A DNA stretch of 64,000 bases from the NCBI GenBank assembly GCA_965262595.1, contig OZ253548.1, positions 1-64,000 of the forward strand, read 5' to 3'. The translations under genes and the position numbers were made by a program. Position 1 is the stretch's first letter; each line of letters opens with the position of its first letter. This document shows, piece by piece, positions 17,150 to 26,444 of the stretch. This DNA comes from CATQHB01 sp965262595. Its GTDB lineage: Bacteria; Chloroflexota; Dehalococcoidia; Lucifugimonadales; UBA3495. The notes under the pieces were generated by a model. It was not told the origin of the DNA, did no database searches, and saw only the letters and a list, made by a program, of their open reading frames with translations.

Positions 17150-18274
17150 ATGACATCCTCATCAGCTTCATCGGCATCGGAAAAGATACGCCTGGGCATC
17201 ATTGGCGCCAACGTCCATTTGGGCTGGGCGCCCCGTTCCCATCTGCCGGCCATCGTGGCCAGCCCGGAGTTCGAGCTTACCGCCGTTTGCACCACCCGCC
17301 GCGAGAGCGCCGAGGAGTCGGCCCGATTGTTCGGAGCGCGGCTGGCTTTTGATAATTATCAGGACTTGTTGGCCCACCCGGACATTGACGCCGTAGCCGT
17401 GGTGCTGCGGGTACCGTCTCACTACGAGCCGACGATGGCCGCCCTGAACGCCGGAAAGCACGTCTATACCGAGTGGCCCCTGGGCCAGTCCACCGCTCAA
17501 GCTCAGGAGATGGCCGACCTGGCCCGCAGCAAGGGTTTGCGCAACATGGTTGGCCTGCAAGCCCGCGCCGCGCCGGCCATTCTGTATCTGAAAGAGCTGG
17601 TAGCTCAGGGCTATGTCGGCGAAGTGATGTCTTGCCACCTGAGCCTGGTCCGCGGCGGTTCCCTGGAACGTCATTCCACCCGCACCTGGCAGCGGGACAA
17701 TGAACTGGGCGCCCACACCTTGACTATTGCCGCCGGCCATAGCATCGACGCCCTCCGCTATGTGGTTGGCGATTTCAGCCAAGTGTCCGCAGTGGTAAGT
17801 ACCCAGGCCGGCGAGTGGCTGGAAACGGATACTGCCAAATTGTTGGAAGTGACCTCGCCGGATAACATCCTGGTCAGCGGCCGGTTGCGCAGCGGCGGCG
17901 TGGCCTCGGTACACGTGGCCAGCAATCCCTGGGCCGGCAGTGGCCTGCGAATGGAAATCTACGGACGGGAGGGAACTCTGGCTGCCGTTTCGGATGATTC
18001 GCCCCAGCTTGGCGACGTCGAAATTCAGGGAGCGCAGGGCAGCGACGTGCTGCAACCGCTGGAGATTCCGGCTCGCTTCAGCAATGTGCTGGAAGGAATG
18101 CCGTCGGGCGCGCCCTACAATGTGGGTCAGATGTACTACCAGTTTGGTCAAGCGATCCGTGCCGGGGCCGACTGTAAACCCGACTTTGACACGGCGGTAG
18201 AATTGCATCACTTCGTAGATGCTATTCGTCAGTCCTCGGACGAGGGTCGGGAAGTGGCGGTCAATCTCGGCTAA
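17150..18274 (+). CDS. Gfo/Idh/MocA-family oxidoreductase
   Basis: A 374-residue NAD(P)-dependent dehydrogenase acting on sugars, inositols or related compounds. The Rossmann start is IRLGIIGANVHLGW at about 13-26, with AVCTTRRES continuing the fold. The signature GKHVYTEWPLG near 100-112 holds the position of the usual EKP lysine, here replaced: the motif reads E-W-P. That substitution is found in some divergent members and may change activity. The C-terminal alpha/beta domain has NELGAHTLTIAAGHSIDALRY split by short loops, with the expected His. A strong AGGAGG sits before the ATG. It lies next to the divergent aldo/keto reductase and upstream of a deoxyribosyltransferase-like gene. Confidence 0.9.
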   Translation: MTSSSASSASEKIRLGIIGANVHLGWAPRSHLPAIVASPEFELTAVCTTRRESAEESARLFGARLAFDNYQDLLAHPDIDAVAVVLRVPSHYEPTMAALNAGKHVYTEWPLGQSTAQAQEMADLARSKGLRNMVGLQARAAPAILYLKELVAQGYVGEVMSCHLSLVRGGSLERHSTRTWQRDNELGAHTLTIAAGHSIDALRYVVGDFSQVSAVVSTQAGEWLETDTAKLLEVTSPDNILVSGRLRSGGVASVHVASNPWAGSGLRMEIYGREGTLAAVSDDSPQLGDVEIQGAQGSDVLQPLEIPARFSNVLEGMPSGAPYNVGQMYYQFGQAIRAGADCKPDFDTAVELHHFVDAIRQSSDEGREVAVNLG

Positions 18275-18345
18275 CCCGGTTGAGCGGTCCTGGGTCTGAT
18301 ACCAATTGCCGGGAGCGCCCCGGGAATGAATCAGGGAGTGCATCA

Positions 18346-18783
18346 ATGAAAGTTTACGTAGCCAGTTCCTGGCGCAACCAGGTTTACCCCCAAGTGTTGG
18401 AAGTCCTTCGAGGCGCCGGTCACGAGGTGTACGACTTCCGGGAACAGGGTGTTTCCTGGGACGGTTTCGAGTGGAACGTTACCGACGGCGTGAACTCCGG
18501 GGAGCTTCTCGATGTGCTGAACCACCCGGGCGTCCGCTCTCGTTTCCAACGGGATATGGATGCCCTGGTTAGCTGCGACGCCGTTGTTTGCGTACTGCCC
18601 TGCGGTCGGTCTGCTCACCTGGAACTGGGTTTCGGCATCGGCACCGGCAAGCGCACCGTCCTCCTCTGGCACGACGGCGACGAGCCGGACATTATGCACA
18701 ACGCCGTTGATTCCATCGTGTTCAGCCTGGCCGATATTCCCCTGGCTCTGGAAGGCGCGGGGGCCGGCGCTGGAACGGTTTAG
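18346..18783 (+). CDS. Nucleoside 2-deoxyribosyltransferase-like protein
   Basis: A 145-residue protein starting MKVYVASSWRNQVYPQVLEVLR. A longer upstream frame is rejected because GGGAG precedes this ATG. The order V-x-ASSWRN, then a middle helix with RFQRDMDALVSCDAVVCVLPCGRSAHLELGFGIG (in two parts), fits the NDT/TIR-like fold. There the Asp in the ALVSCDAVV strand and the Glu in HLELGFG act in nucleoside binding and glycosidic cleavage. Relatives include phage-type and small stand-alone NDT proteins whose substrates are often unknown. It ends in a Gly/Ala-rich tail GAGAGAGTV. Confidence 0.8.
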   Translation: MKVYVASSWRNQVYPQVLEVLRGAGHEVYDFREQGVSWDGFEWNVTDGVNSGELLDVLNHPGVRSRFQRDMDALVSCDAVVCVLPCGRSAHLELGFGIGTGKRTVLLWHDGDEPDIMHNAVDSIVFSLADIPLALEGAGAGAGTV

Positions 18784-18868
18784 GGCCGGGCCGTGGGCAG
18801 TGCAGACCGGAATCGGGCCGGGAAAGTGCCGGGAACGGCCTCTTTGCAATGCGGCGCGTGGCCCGGCA

Positions 18869-18938
18869 GGGTCCTTCGAAAGTCCTGATTCAGGTGTATC
18901 CCGGCTCAGCTTGAGCTTGTCGAAGGAAGGGCTCGCCA
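18869..18938. repeat. Dispersed repeat family A, copy 2
   Basis: Inverted relative to copy 1: TCCTTCGAAAGTCCTGATTC, then GCTCAGCTTGAGCTTGTCGA. It lies in the 360-bp gap before the Asp-box gene, which otherwise shows nothing coding. Confidence 0.6.
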
Positions 18939-19147
18939 TGGGCGGGACTCTCTCTATCGGCGAAGATGATGAGCGAAGATGATCAGCGAAGAACCTGGCC
19001 GCCCGGATTCCCCGTAGTAATCTCCGGCCTTGGGGAGTATGATACCGTAAAGCTACAATCCGGAACCTGGTCCGGAACCGGAAGTCAAAAAGGCCATAAA
19101 CTCTATCCTGCTTTTCACCCACACCAGACAAAAAAGGAGGCGTTGCT

Positions 19148-20137
19148 ATGGCAGACAAGATGACCATCCTGGTAGGCACGGTGGGCCAAGGCATTATCCG
19201 GAGCGGCGACAGCGGTGATAGCTGGCAGCGGGTCGGCATCAATCAGGGCCTCCACTCCGATGCCCTGGTCAGGACGGTGGTAAGCCACCCCGACCGCCCC
19301 GAAAACCTCTTTTGCGGTACCGACAAGGGTCTTTACAGCAGCGACAACGCCGGAATGAACTGGACCCTGGTGGACTCGCCGCTTAGCGACTACTGCGTTT
19401 GGGCGGTAGCGATAGACTCCGCCGACCCGAAGACAATGTATGCCGGCACCGGCACCCCCAATCCGGCAACCATTTTCCGCTCCACCGACGGCGGCAAGTC
19501 TTGGGAAAAGCGGCCGGTGGAGGTAGCCGAAACCTGCCCGGCGGTGGGCGTTCCCCGGGTCACCGGCATCGCCATTGACCCCACCAACCGCCAGAACATC
19601 TGGGTCGGTTTCGAGGTGGATGGGGTGCGCCGCAGCACCGACGGCGGCGATACCTGGACCAACGTTAACCACGGCGCCATCCCCAACCTGGACATTCACA
19701 ACGTGGCCGTGGCCGCCGGGCCGCCCAAGACGGTGGTGGTGGTGGTAAACAACGACGTTTATACCAGCGATGATGACGGCGGCAGTTGGAACGCCCTGGG
19801 CGTCAAGGAAGCATTTCCCTATACCTACCCCCGGGGCATAATGGTGCAGCCTGACGACCCTAAAACTATCTTCCTGACCATCGGCGACACCACTCCCGGC
19901 CGGGTCGGCGCGGTAATGCGTTCGAAGGACACCGGCAAGACCTGGGAAAGGCTGCCCCTGCCGGTGGACCCCAATACCGCTATGTGGGTCGTAAATATGC
20001 AGCCCTTTAACCCCAAAGTGGTGCTGGCGGGCAGCCGCTACGGCTACCTGTACCGCAGTGACGACGGCGGCGACTCCTGGGAAAAGCTGTGGCGCGAGTT
20101 CAGCGAAATATCGTCGGTAACCTGGATACCGGCCTAG
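19148..20137 (+). CDS. Asp-box (BNR/sortilin-like) beta-propeller protein
   Basis: A 329-residue protein made of repeated blades. Seven Asp-box motifs (S-x-D-x-G-x-S/T-W) can be counted: SGDSGDSW, SSDNAGMNW, STDGGKSW, STDGGDTW, SDDDGGSW, SKDTGKTW and SDDGGDSW, spaced about 40-55 residues. There is no signal peptide, although many relatives are secreted, so it is probably cytoplasmic unless exported another way. Catalytic sialidase residues are not apparent; a binding or scaffold role, or a divergent hydrolase, is possible. AAGGAGG lies before the ATG. A hairpin terminator follows at 20199. Confidence 0.85.
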   Translation: MADKMTILVGTVGQGIIRSGDSGDSWQRVGINQGLHSDALVRTVVSHPDRPENLFCGTDKGLYSSDNAGMNWTLVDSPLSDYCVWAVAIDSADPKTMYAGTGTPNPATIFRSTDGGKSWEKRPVEVAETCPAVGVPRVTGIAIDPTNRQNIWVGFEVDGVRRSTDGGDTWTNVNHGAIPNLDIHNVAVAAGPPKTVVVVVNNDVYTSDDDGGSWNALGVKEAFPYTYPRGIMVQPDDPKTIFLTIGDTTPGRVGAVMRSKDTGKTWERLPLPVDPNTAMWVVNMQPFNPKVVLAGSRYGYLYRSDDGGDSWEKLWREFSEISSVTWIPA

Positions 20138-20198
20138 TCCTTCATCGCCCGGTTCCGGCCCCGCCGTGTGTCGGAGCATTAAGGCATCGCCAAGCGCA

Positions 20199-20228
20199 GG
20201 GGCAACCTTTACGGTTGCCCCTCATTTT
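20199..20228 (+). terminator. Rho-independent terminator after the Asp-box gene
   Basis: GGGGCAACC / GGTTGCCCC with a five-base loop, followed by TCATTTTCT. Confidence 0.85.
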
Positions 20229-20564
20229 CTGTCATCGCACCGTCATTCCCTCTTACGCCCTCACCCGCGGATGGCCGGGAAGGAAACCGGGGCAGAGAAT
20301 ACGTCAGGTTTATTCAACAGAGGGGGCGGAGCGGGATCATTACTTTGAAGCGCCCGCACTGCGAAAGGCCGCGGCAACCCCGGTCATTGCTCTGGGCTGC
20401 TTTACGCTTGACCGACGTAACCCTGACCGAAGTAACTAGATAACTCGGCAACACCGAAACTGCAACAAAGGGCTACCCTATCCTGGCATTTAGTGGAATA
20501 ATAAGGCCACCCTGGGGCAACTCTTCCACCTGATGCCTCGGGCAGCTTGTTCGAGCAGGAGCCA

Positions 20565-21605
20565 ATGAAATTCGCTTTTTTCACCCATGTACCCTGGCCC
20601 GAAGGCACCGACCCCGGGCAGATTCTCGCAGAGACTACCGAGCAGATTCAGTATGCCGAGGAGTTGGGCTTTGCCAGCGCATGGCTGGCCGAGCATCACT
20701 TTACCCGCTACAGCATGGTTTCCTCGTCCCTGATTCTGGCAACCCACATTGCCGCCCGCACTAAAAAAATCCGGCTGGGGACGGCGGTCCTGGTGTCGCC
20801 GTTGCACAACCCGATGCGGCTGGCCGAGGATACCGCAATGCTGGACTTGGTCAGCGACGGGCGCCTGGACGTGGGCTTTGGCCGCGGCTCCGGCGGTTAC
20901 GAGTACGCCGGCTACGGTCTGGACCCGGCGGAGAGCGCGGAACGGTTCCAGGACTCCATCAAGATTATCGAGGGACTTTGGACTACTCCGGGTTTCAGCT
21001 ACGAAAGCCGGTTCAACAAGCTGGATGACATTAACCTGGTTCCACCCCCCTTACAGCAACCCCATCCGCCCATTTACATCGCCGCCACCCGTACTCCGGC
21101 GACCCTGGAGTTTCTGGTTTCCTCCGGTCACAATCTTTGTGTTGCCGTGGTCCAGGACACCGCCGCCGCTCTGGAACTGTGCCACCGATTCGTTCAGCTA
21201 TCCGAGGAAGCGGGCAACAACCGGCCCATGTCCGAAATCCCCTTCTTCCGCTACTTCTATGTTGCCGAGACCGAGGAGCAGGTTCGGCAGGACACCGAAG
21301 ACCGGATTAACTGGGTGGCCGACATAATGCAGTGGCGCCGCTTTATTGACACCGGCAGCGAAGTGTATCGCCGAATGGACGACTGGCGCCGGGAGCGTAC
21401 CCAACTGCCCGACAGCTACGACTACCTGGCCGGCAACCGGGCCGTCCTGGGCACTCCCGACCAATGCGTGGCGCAGATAAAGGAACTGCAATCCCACGGA
21501 ATAGACTACTTTGGCTGTAACTTCGACTTTGGCGGTATGAGCCGGGATAAGGTGCGCCGCTCCATGGAGTTGTTCAGCAAGGAAGTAATGCCCCGGTTGA
21601 TGTAG
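20565..21605 (+). CDS. Luciferase-like monooxygenase
   Basis: A 346-residue TIM-barrel flavoprotein, class LuxA-like. The start MKFAFFTHVPWPEG is chosen because AGGAG lies five bases before it. Family features are AEELGFASAWLAEHHF (about residues 35-50), the LGTAVLVSPLHNPMRLAEDTAMLDLVSDGRL run (about 75-108, shown in parts), and GFGRGSGGYEY, where the flavin phosphate is usually bound. A C-terminal AVLGTPDQCVAQI helix precedes the last barrel strand. It is most like alkanal or alkane monooxygenase-type LLM proteins using reduced flavin; the substrate is not predictable. Confidence 0.92.
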   Translation: MKFAFFTHVPWPEGTDPGQILAETTEQIQYAEELGFASAWLAEHHFTRYSMVSSSLILATHIAARTKKIRLGTAVLVSPLHNPMRLAEDTAMLDLVSDGRLDVGFGRGSGGYEYAGYGLDPAESAERFQDSIKIIEGLWTTPGFSYESRFNKLDDINLVPPPLQQPHPPIYIAATRTPATLEFLVSSGHNLCVAVVQDTAAALELCHRFVQLSEEAGNNRPMSEIPFFRYFYVAETEEQVRQDTEDRINWVADIMQWRRFIDTGSEVYRRMDDWRRERTQLPDSYDYLAGNRAVLGTPDQCVAQIKELQSHGIDYFGCNFDFGGMSRDKVRRSMELFSKEVMPRLM

Positions 21606-21696
21606 GCTGATCCGTAGGTTAGCCTATGGTGTACCATCCCCTAGCTATCGGGCAGCCGGGCCGGCTGCAGCTGTTTTTAGCGAAGGACTATTTTCG

Positions 21697-22584
21697 ATGA
21701 ATATGGTCGAAATTTCAGCCCCGGTCCTGGTTTCCTGCGACTGGCTGGCGGAACATCTGGATGATACCGACGTTCGCATTATCGAAGTCTCCTCCAGCCC
21801 CGACGATGCGGTGTATCGCGAGGGGCACATCCCCGGAGCGGTGTGGTGGTTCTGGAAGGATGCCCTGTGGCATCCCACCGATCGGGAGTTTGTCACTCCG
21901 GAGCAATTGGCCCGTCGGCTGGGGGCGTTGGGAGTGACGCCCCAAACTACCATTGTCATTTACGGCAACCCGGTCCAGTTCGGCACCTATGCCTTCTGGG
22001 CATTGCAAATGGCCGGGCATCAGCAACTGCGGCTGCTGGACGGAGGCCGGAAGTGTTGGGTGGAACAGGGCCGGCCCTTGACCCAGGATATACCCAGCTT
22101 TGAACCTGTGCCTTATCTTCCTGGAAATGCGGAGCTTTCCAGCCGGGTCGGTAGGGACGATATTCGTTCCCGGCTGGGCCAACCCGGACGGTTGCTGCTG
22201 GACGTGCGCTCTCCCGAGGAGTTTTCCGGGGAGCGGGTAAGCGGGCCTCCCTGATTTGACCACGGGGCCGAACGCGCCGGGCGTATTCCCGGTGCGGTTC
22301 ACCTGTTCTTCCGGGAACTGGTCAACGAGGATGATACCTTCCTGCCGCCGGGCGAGCTGCGCGCCATCCTGTCCCGGGCCATCCCGGCGCTGGCGGCGTC
22401 GGAGATCCCTGACCCGGCCAACGGGGCTGACGGCGAAATTGTGACCTACTGCCGATTGAGTCACCGCGCCACGCTGGCCTGGTTTGCCATGCGCTACATT
22501 CTCGGAATCGACCAGGTACGGGTATATGATGGCTCCTGGACCGAGTGGGGCAGTATCGTCGGTTTCCCGATAGAAAAAGACTGA
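21697..22584 (+). pseudogene. Two-domain rhodanese (thiosulfate sulfurtransferase-like) interrupted by an in-frame TGA
   Basis: The first domain (residues 1-140; REGHIPGAVWWFWKDALW, VIYGNPVQFGTYAFW, LLDGGRKCWV) has no catalytic Cys, as usual for the N-terminal half. The second begins LLLDVRSPEEFSGERVSGPP and meets TGA at 22252-22254 (codon 186). The same frame then continues FDHGAERAGRIPGAVHLFF and retains the active-site loop TYCRLSHRATLAWF and YDGSWTEWGSI before its own TGA at 22582. So the protein is whole except for one stop; a Gly codon (GGA) changed to TGA would explain it. Alternatives are a sequencing error or read-through. Without read-through the product lacks the catalytic domain. 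Confidence 0.85.
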
Positions 22585-22709
22585 CCGAAAAGACGGCCCA
22601 GGATTGATCGCCCTGCCTGCCGGACAACTCACGGTTGAATCGTCTCCCACCGGTGTGCTAGGCTGACGCCATTCTGAATAAGTCCGTGAACTGGGCGTTT
22701 ATCCCTATT

Positions 22710-22778
22710 CGTCGTTCCTGCGAAGGCGGGAACCTCGGTCCACAGCGTTTTAGGTTCCTGCTTCCGCCGGAACGACGG
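22710..22778. repeat. Dispersed inverted repeat family B, copy 1
   Basis: An imperfect hairpin with arms CGTCGTTCCTGCGAAGGC and GCTTCCGCCGGAACGACGG. Copies 2 and 3 lie at 24092 and 29093. Confidence 0.8.
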
Positions 22779-22901
22779 GGTGAAGGCGCTGGAGTTTAAT
22801 GACTTATTCAGAGTATCCTTAGAGGGAGCCCGTATCAGAGGGAGCCCGTATCGTCCGCCATCGAGTGGGCATCCCTCAGCCATACCAGGAGGTGAACGCG
22901 A

Positions 22902-24011
22902 ATGGGCAAGATGGAAATTGGGATTTACGACGTGCTGGACCAGGTGCAGATGGAGTCCCACGCCCTGGCCGCCGACGTGTATGACGAGCATATCCGCGGC
23001 GCCCAGGAAGCGGAGCAGATGGGGTACAAATACTACTTTTCCATCGAACACCAAACCTCCGACGTGAGCTTTCTCAGTTCGCCCAGCGTGTACCTGACGG
23101 CGCTGGCGCGGGCCACCGGCGCAATGCGCTTCGGGGTGATGATTTACCAGTTGCCTTTCCACCACCCCATACGCCTCGCCGAGGATGTGGCGATGCTGGA
23201 CCACCTGTCTCGGGGCCGCGTGGAGTTTGGCGCCGGGACGGGCGTCACCAGCCACGAGTTTTTCCGGTGGAATGTGGACTTTGACCGGCGGCGCGACATC
23301 AGCCAGGAAGTCCTGGACATCATTCTCATGGCCTGGAAGGAAGGAAGCGTCACCTACAATGGCGAGTTTTTTCAATTCGACGAGGCGTTGACCACGCCCG
23401 AGCCTTTTCAGAAACCCCATCCGCCGGTGTGGTTCGGCTGCCACAGCGCCGCCAGTTTCGAATATGCCGCAAAGATGAACTTCCACGTCTCCCAGAACAT
23501 CAACACCGACCCGGTTATCGCCGACAAGTTCGAGACTTGGCGCAAATTGTGGCGGGCGGAGGGCCATGCCACCCCCATGCCGAAAACCTTTTTGACCCGT
23601 CACGTCCACGTGGCCGAGACGGACGAGAAAGCCCGCGAACAGGTGGAAGCCCACCTGGCAACCGCCGTTCATCCGTCAATGGCGCCGGCCGGTCGGGGAC
23701 GCGATATCATCGGCGCCACCCGCGTCGGGCACGGGCCGGAGGGTATGCGAGGCGGCGACCCGGGCACTCCGGAGCGGGCCGAGCTGCGACGGACTTTCGC
23801 CGAACGGGCCAGGTCCTACGACTTCTGGATTGACAACGGTATCGCGTTGGTAGGCAGCCCGGATACCGTGGCAAAACGCCTGGAGGAGCAGCGCCAGCTC
23901 ATCGGCCACGACATCTTCTGCGCCAGGCACTTGTTCGGTTATATCTCTCCCCAGGCGGCGAAGCAATCCATTCGGCTGTTTGCCGAAGAGGTAATGCCCG
24001 CTTTCGCCTGA
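22902..24011 (+). CDS. Luciferase-like monooxygenase
   Basis: A 369-residue LuxA-like flavoprotein beginning MGKMEIGIYDVLDQVQ, behind a perfect AGGAGGTGA. Recognisable pieces are EQMGYKYYFSIEHQ, the MIYQLPFHHPIRLAEDVAM helix with HLSRGRVEFGAGTG, and a C-terminal IALVGSPDTVAKRLEEQ. A loop of about 45 residues (VHPSMAPAGRGRDIIG to GTPERAEL) is inserted before the last helices and is not present in the paralogue at 20565. It probably oxidises a hydrophobic substrate with FMNH2 from a partner reductase, none of which is adjacent. Repeat family B elements flank the gene on both sides. Confidence 0.92.
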   Translation: MGKMEIGIYDVLDQVQMESHALAADVYDEHIRGAQEAEQMGYKYYFSIEHQTSDVSFLSSPSVYLTALARATGAMRFGVMIYQLPFHHPIRLAEDVAMLDHLSRGRVEFGAGTGVTSHEFFRWNVDFDRRRDISQEVLDIILMAWKEGSVTYNGEFFQFDEALTTPEPFQKPHPPVWFGCHSAASFEYAAKMNFHVSQNINTDPVIADKFETWRKLWRAEGHATPMPKTFLTRHVHVAETDEKAREQVEAHLATAVHPSMAPAGRGRDIIGATRVGHGPEGMRGGDPGTPERAELRRTFAERARSYDFWIDNGIALVGSPDTVAKRLEEQRQLIGHDIFCARHLFGYISPQAAKQSIRLFAEEVMPAFA

Positions 24012-24091
24012 ACCGTGTCGCCTGAACCGTGACAGTTGCGTATGCTTGCGCTGACAACTGTTCAAAGTTGATGAGTTGCCTGCCGTTAAAC

Positions 24092-24160
24092 CGTCGTTCC
24101 TGCGCAGGCAGGATCCCAAAAGCTTGAGAACAGAGATTCTTGCCTGCGCAGGAACGACGG
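24092..24160. repeat. Dispersed inverted repeat family B, copy 2
   Basis: Arms CGTCGTTCCTGCGCAGGCAG and CTGCGCAGGAACGACGG around AGCTTGAGAACAGAGATTC. It is the most symmetrical of the three copies. Confidence 0.85.
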
Positions 24161-24274
24161 ACAGCCTGCAATCCGGATGTAATACCCGGTGCCTATGGCT
24201 GAGAATATTGCAAAACTCCCAAAAGGCAGGAAGCGGACCGCAAGAGACCCGGCCCACGATGCCATAACGGGCGA

Positions 24275-24303
24275 TTGACGTTCTGCCTTACGACCAGTAG
24301 GCT
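24275..24303 (+). promoter_or_regulatory. Candidate promoter of the vapBC pair
   Basis: TTGACG (24275-24280), 17 bp, TAGGCT (24298-24303), only 18 bp before the antitoxin ATG. The -10 is weak. Confidence 0.4.
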
Positions 24304-24321
24304 ATTGGTAAGGAGGCAATA

Positions 24322-24564
24322 ATGATAGTTAAAATCACAGCCAAAAGGCAGGTGACCTTTCCTGCCCACGTACTCGACGCCATGGGCGCCAAGCCAGGGG
24401 ACTACCTGGAAGTCAGTCAGGCTCCCGATGGCTTCCTGCTCAAGCCAAGGCGCATAGACGAGTCGCGCCTGGCGCCCCTGAAGAACCTCATACCTAAAGA
24501 CCACCCGGTCTTCAACACCAGCAACTTCCGCGAAGACACTTATGACCCTGCGCTACGGGACTGA
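24322..24564 (+). CDS. vapB: AbrB/MazE-type antitoxin
   Basis: An 80-residue protein. The first 45 residues form a swapped-hairpin AbrB/SpoVT DNA-binding domain: MIVKITAKRQVTFPAHVLDAMG, then GDYLEVSQAPDGFLLKPRR. The remainder (residues 46-80) is an extended acidic tail typical of antitoxins that wrap the toxin. AAGGAGG lies seven bases before the ATG. It overlaps the PIN toxin gene by 23 bp, so the two are translated together. The pair likely represses its own promoter through this domain. Confidence 0.88.
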   Translation: MIVKITAKRQVTFPAHVLDAMGAKPGDYLEVSQAPDGFLLKPRRIDESRLAPLKNLIPKDHPVFNTSNFREDTYDPALRD

Positions 24565-24940
24565 CACCTCGGTCCTGATGAGACTCCTTACCGGCCACCC
24601 CGAAGACGAGTACCAAAGGTGCCGACAGGGACTGGGGCGTATGGTGGAAGAGGATCAGGCAGAGATATTCGCCTCCAACCAGGTAATCGGAGAAGCCTAC
24701 ATCGCCCTTCAGCATCACTACGGCATATCCAAGCCCGACGCAAGGCAGTCCCTGACCCAGGTCCTCACTTCCGGGCTCATCGGCCCCCTCAACGGCCAAC
24801 CGGTACTGATCATTCTCTCCGAACAGGGCGGAGCAGGCCTACTGGACCGGCTGATAGCCGACGACTACTCCCGGCAGGTGTACGAAACCCTCACCCTGGA
24901 CCGCAGGATGGCAAGACTTCCCCAGGTAGGAAGATTGTAA
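24542..24940 (+). CDS. vapC: VapC-type PIN-domain toxin
   Basis: A 132-residue PIN RNase. The acidic set is D8 in YGTDTSVLM, E51 in QVIGEAYIAL, D102 in GLLDRLIADDY and D120 in TLDRRMARL, which fits a functional metal site. It overlaps the AbrB-type antitoxin gene, the standard toxin-antitoxin arrangement. It is not closely similar to the PIN protein at 1436-1840. The 310 bp after it (24941-25250) hold no convincing gene. Confidence 0.88.
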   Translation: MTLRYGTDTSVLMRLLTGHPEDEYQRCRQGLGRMVEEDQAEIFASNQVIGEAYIALQHHYGISKPDARQSLTQVLTSGLIGPLNGQPVLIILSEQGGAGLLDRLIADDYSRQVYETLTLDRRMARLPQVGRL

Positions 24941-25250
24941 GCGCTCATCACAGACCGCTGGAACGGCGGTGTTCCGCTGAACACCCGAACAGCCTCGACG
25001 TCACGACCAGGCTTCAAGGGATGCTGGACCTGATGTGCCAGCTCCATAACCAGAGCATTGCAAGCGGGAAGAAGTCCTGCTACGGCGGCCTGCTGGGCAG
25101 CCAGTTTCTTTACAGGAGTAAGAATGCCCGATAACCGCTAGCAAAGAAGGCGAGGCCACGGCAGGCCAGGCGTCGCCGGAGAGTTTCACAATTTTCTGAT
25201 GGCTGGCCGTCCTTGTTCCCTTTAGCCCCTTATGCTACCCTAACCGTATT

Positions 25251-26330
25251 ATGCCAATCTCGGAAAGCAACAGAGTAGTCGTCGCCATGAGCGGCGGCGT
25301 GGATTCGTCGGTGGCCGCCCTCTTGCTGCAGCGGCAGGGTTACGACGTGGTGGGCGTTACGATGAAGCTTTACAGCCTGGACCAGGCCGACCTGCCCGAC
25401 TATTACCGGGGCTGCTGTACGGTGGATGATGTGGAGGACGCCCGGATCGTCTGCCAGCGTTTGGGCGTGCCCCATTATGTCCTTAACGTACAGCGCGAGT
25501 TTCAGGACCATGTCATTGATTACTTTTGCGCCGAGTACCAGAAAGGACGGACGCCCCATCCCTGTATTGCCTGCAACGACAAGATTAAGTTCAATTTTCT
25601 GGCTAACCGGGCCGCGGCGCTGGATGCCGCGTACGTTGCCACCGGCCATTACGCCCGCATTGAATCCGGCGCCGCCGGGTTATCCCTGAGAAAGGGTCTG
25701 GATTCGGGCAAAGACCAGTCCTATGTCCTTTTTGGGATGGGACAGAAGGAGTTGGGCCGCACCCTGATGCCCGTCGGCTTCTACGCCAAAGACGACATCC
25801 GCCAACTGGCCCTGGACGCTAATTTCCCCAACGCCGAAAAGCCGGACAGCCAGGACATTTGCTTCATTCCCTTTGGCGACTACAAAGCCTTTTTGCAGGA
25901 GCGGGTCACGCCGTCGCCGGGCGATATTGTGGATGATGCCGGGCAGGTTTTGGGACAGCACCGGGGCATTGAGTTTTTCACCGTAGGCCAGCGGCGCGGC
26001 TTGGGTCTCACCGGCCCGGAACCGGCCTACGTTCTGCGGGTGGAGCCGGACACCAAACGGGTGGTAGTTGGCCCCGAATCCGCCTTGTATCGGGACCGGA
26101 TGGCCGTGTCTCGGGTCAATTATATTTCCGGAGTTGCCCCGTCCGAGCCGACGCCGGTGACAGTGAAAATCCGGTATAAGTTTGAGGATGCCCCAGCGGT
26201 ACTCCATCCCCAACCCGACTCCGACGGCGCCCTGGTTTGCTTTCACCGACCGCAGCGGGCCATCACCCCGGGGCAGGCGGCGGTTTTCTATCAGGATGAC
26301 GCGGTTCTGGGCGGCGGGTTCATCGATTGA
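25251..26330 (+). CDS. mnmA: tRNA-uridine 2-sulfurtransferase MnmA
   Basis: A 359-residue enzyme that places the 2-thio group on U34 of tRNAs for Lys, Glu and Gln. The PP-loop is AMSGGVDSSVAALLL (about residues 9-23), and the catalytic cysteines sit in RTPHPCIACNDKIKF and SQDICFIPFGD. The tRNA-binding features are GKDQSYVLF and EFFTVGQRRGLGL. Length and order are normal. There is no recognisable ribosome site right before the ATG, so the transcript may be leader-poor. No IscS or Tus-relay genes are nearby. It is followed by RNase HII after 114 bp. Confidence 0.96.
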   Translation: MPISESNRVVVAMSGGVDSSVAALLLQRQGYDVVGVTMKLYSLDQADLPDYYRGCCTVDDVEDARIVCQRLGVPHYVLNVQREFQDHVIDYFCAEYQKGRTPHPCIACNDKIKFNFLANRAAALDAAYVATGHYARIESGAAGLSLRKGLDSGKDQSYVLFGMGQKELGRTLMPVGFYAKDDIRQLALDANFPNAEKPDSQDICFIPFGDYKAFLQERVTPSPGDIVDDAGQVLGQHRGIEFFTVGQRRGLGLTGPEPAYVLRVEPDTKRVVVGPESALYRDRMAVSRVNYISGVAPSEPTPVTVKIRYKFEDAPAVLHPQPDSDGALVCFHRPQRAITPGQAAVFYQDDAVLGGGFID

Positions 26331-26444
26331 CCAACAGGGGTTGAGAGGTCAATCGTCGCTTTAATCGTTTGATTTGCGAAACATTGGCTGCCGGCTTATG
26401 GGCGGAGGGTTATCGTTTTTGACCCACTATTGACTGTAGGTTAT

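Noticed and set aside
22252..22254. Selenocysteine codon in the sulfurtransferase
   Set aside because: The catalytic Cys is still encoded downstream and the TGA position is a domain linker. The hairpin can be explained by GC-rich codons of the AGRIPGAV motif.
24941..25250. Gene remnant after vapC
   Set aside because: Short frames are present in more than one direction, but none has a ribosome site, domain or hydrophobic pattern.
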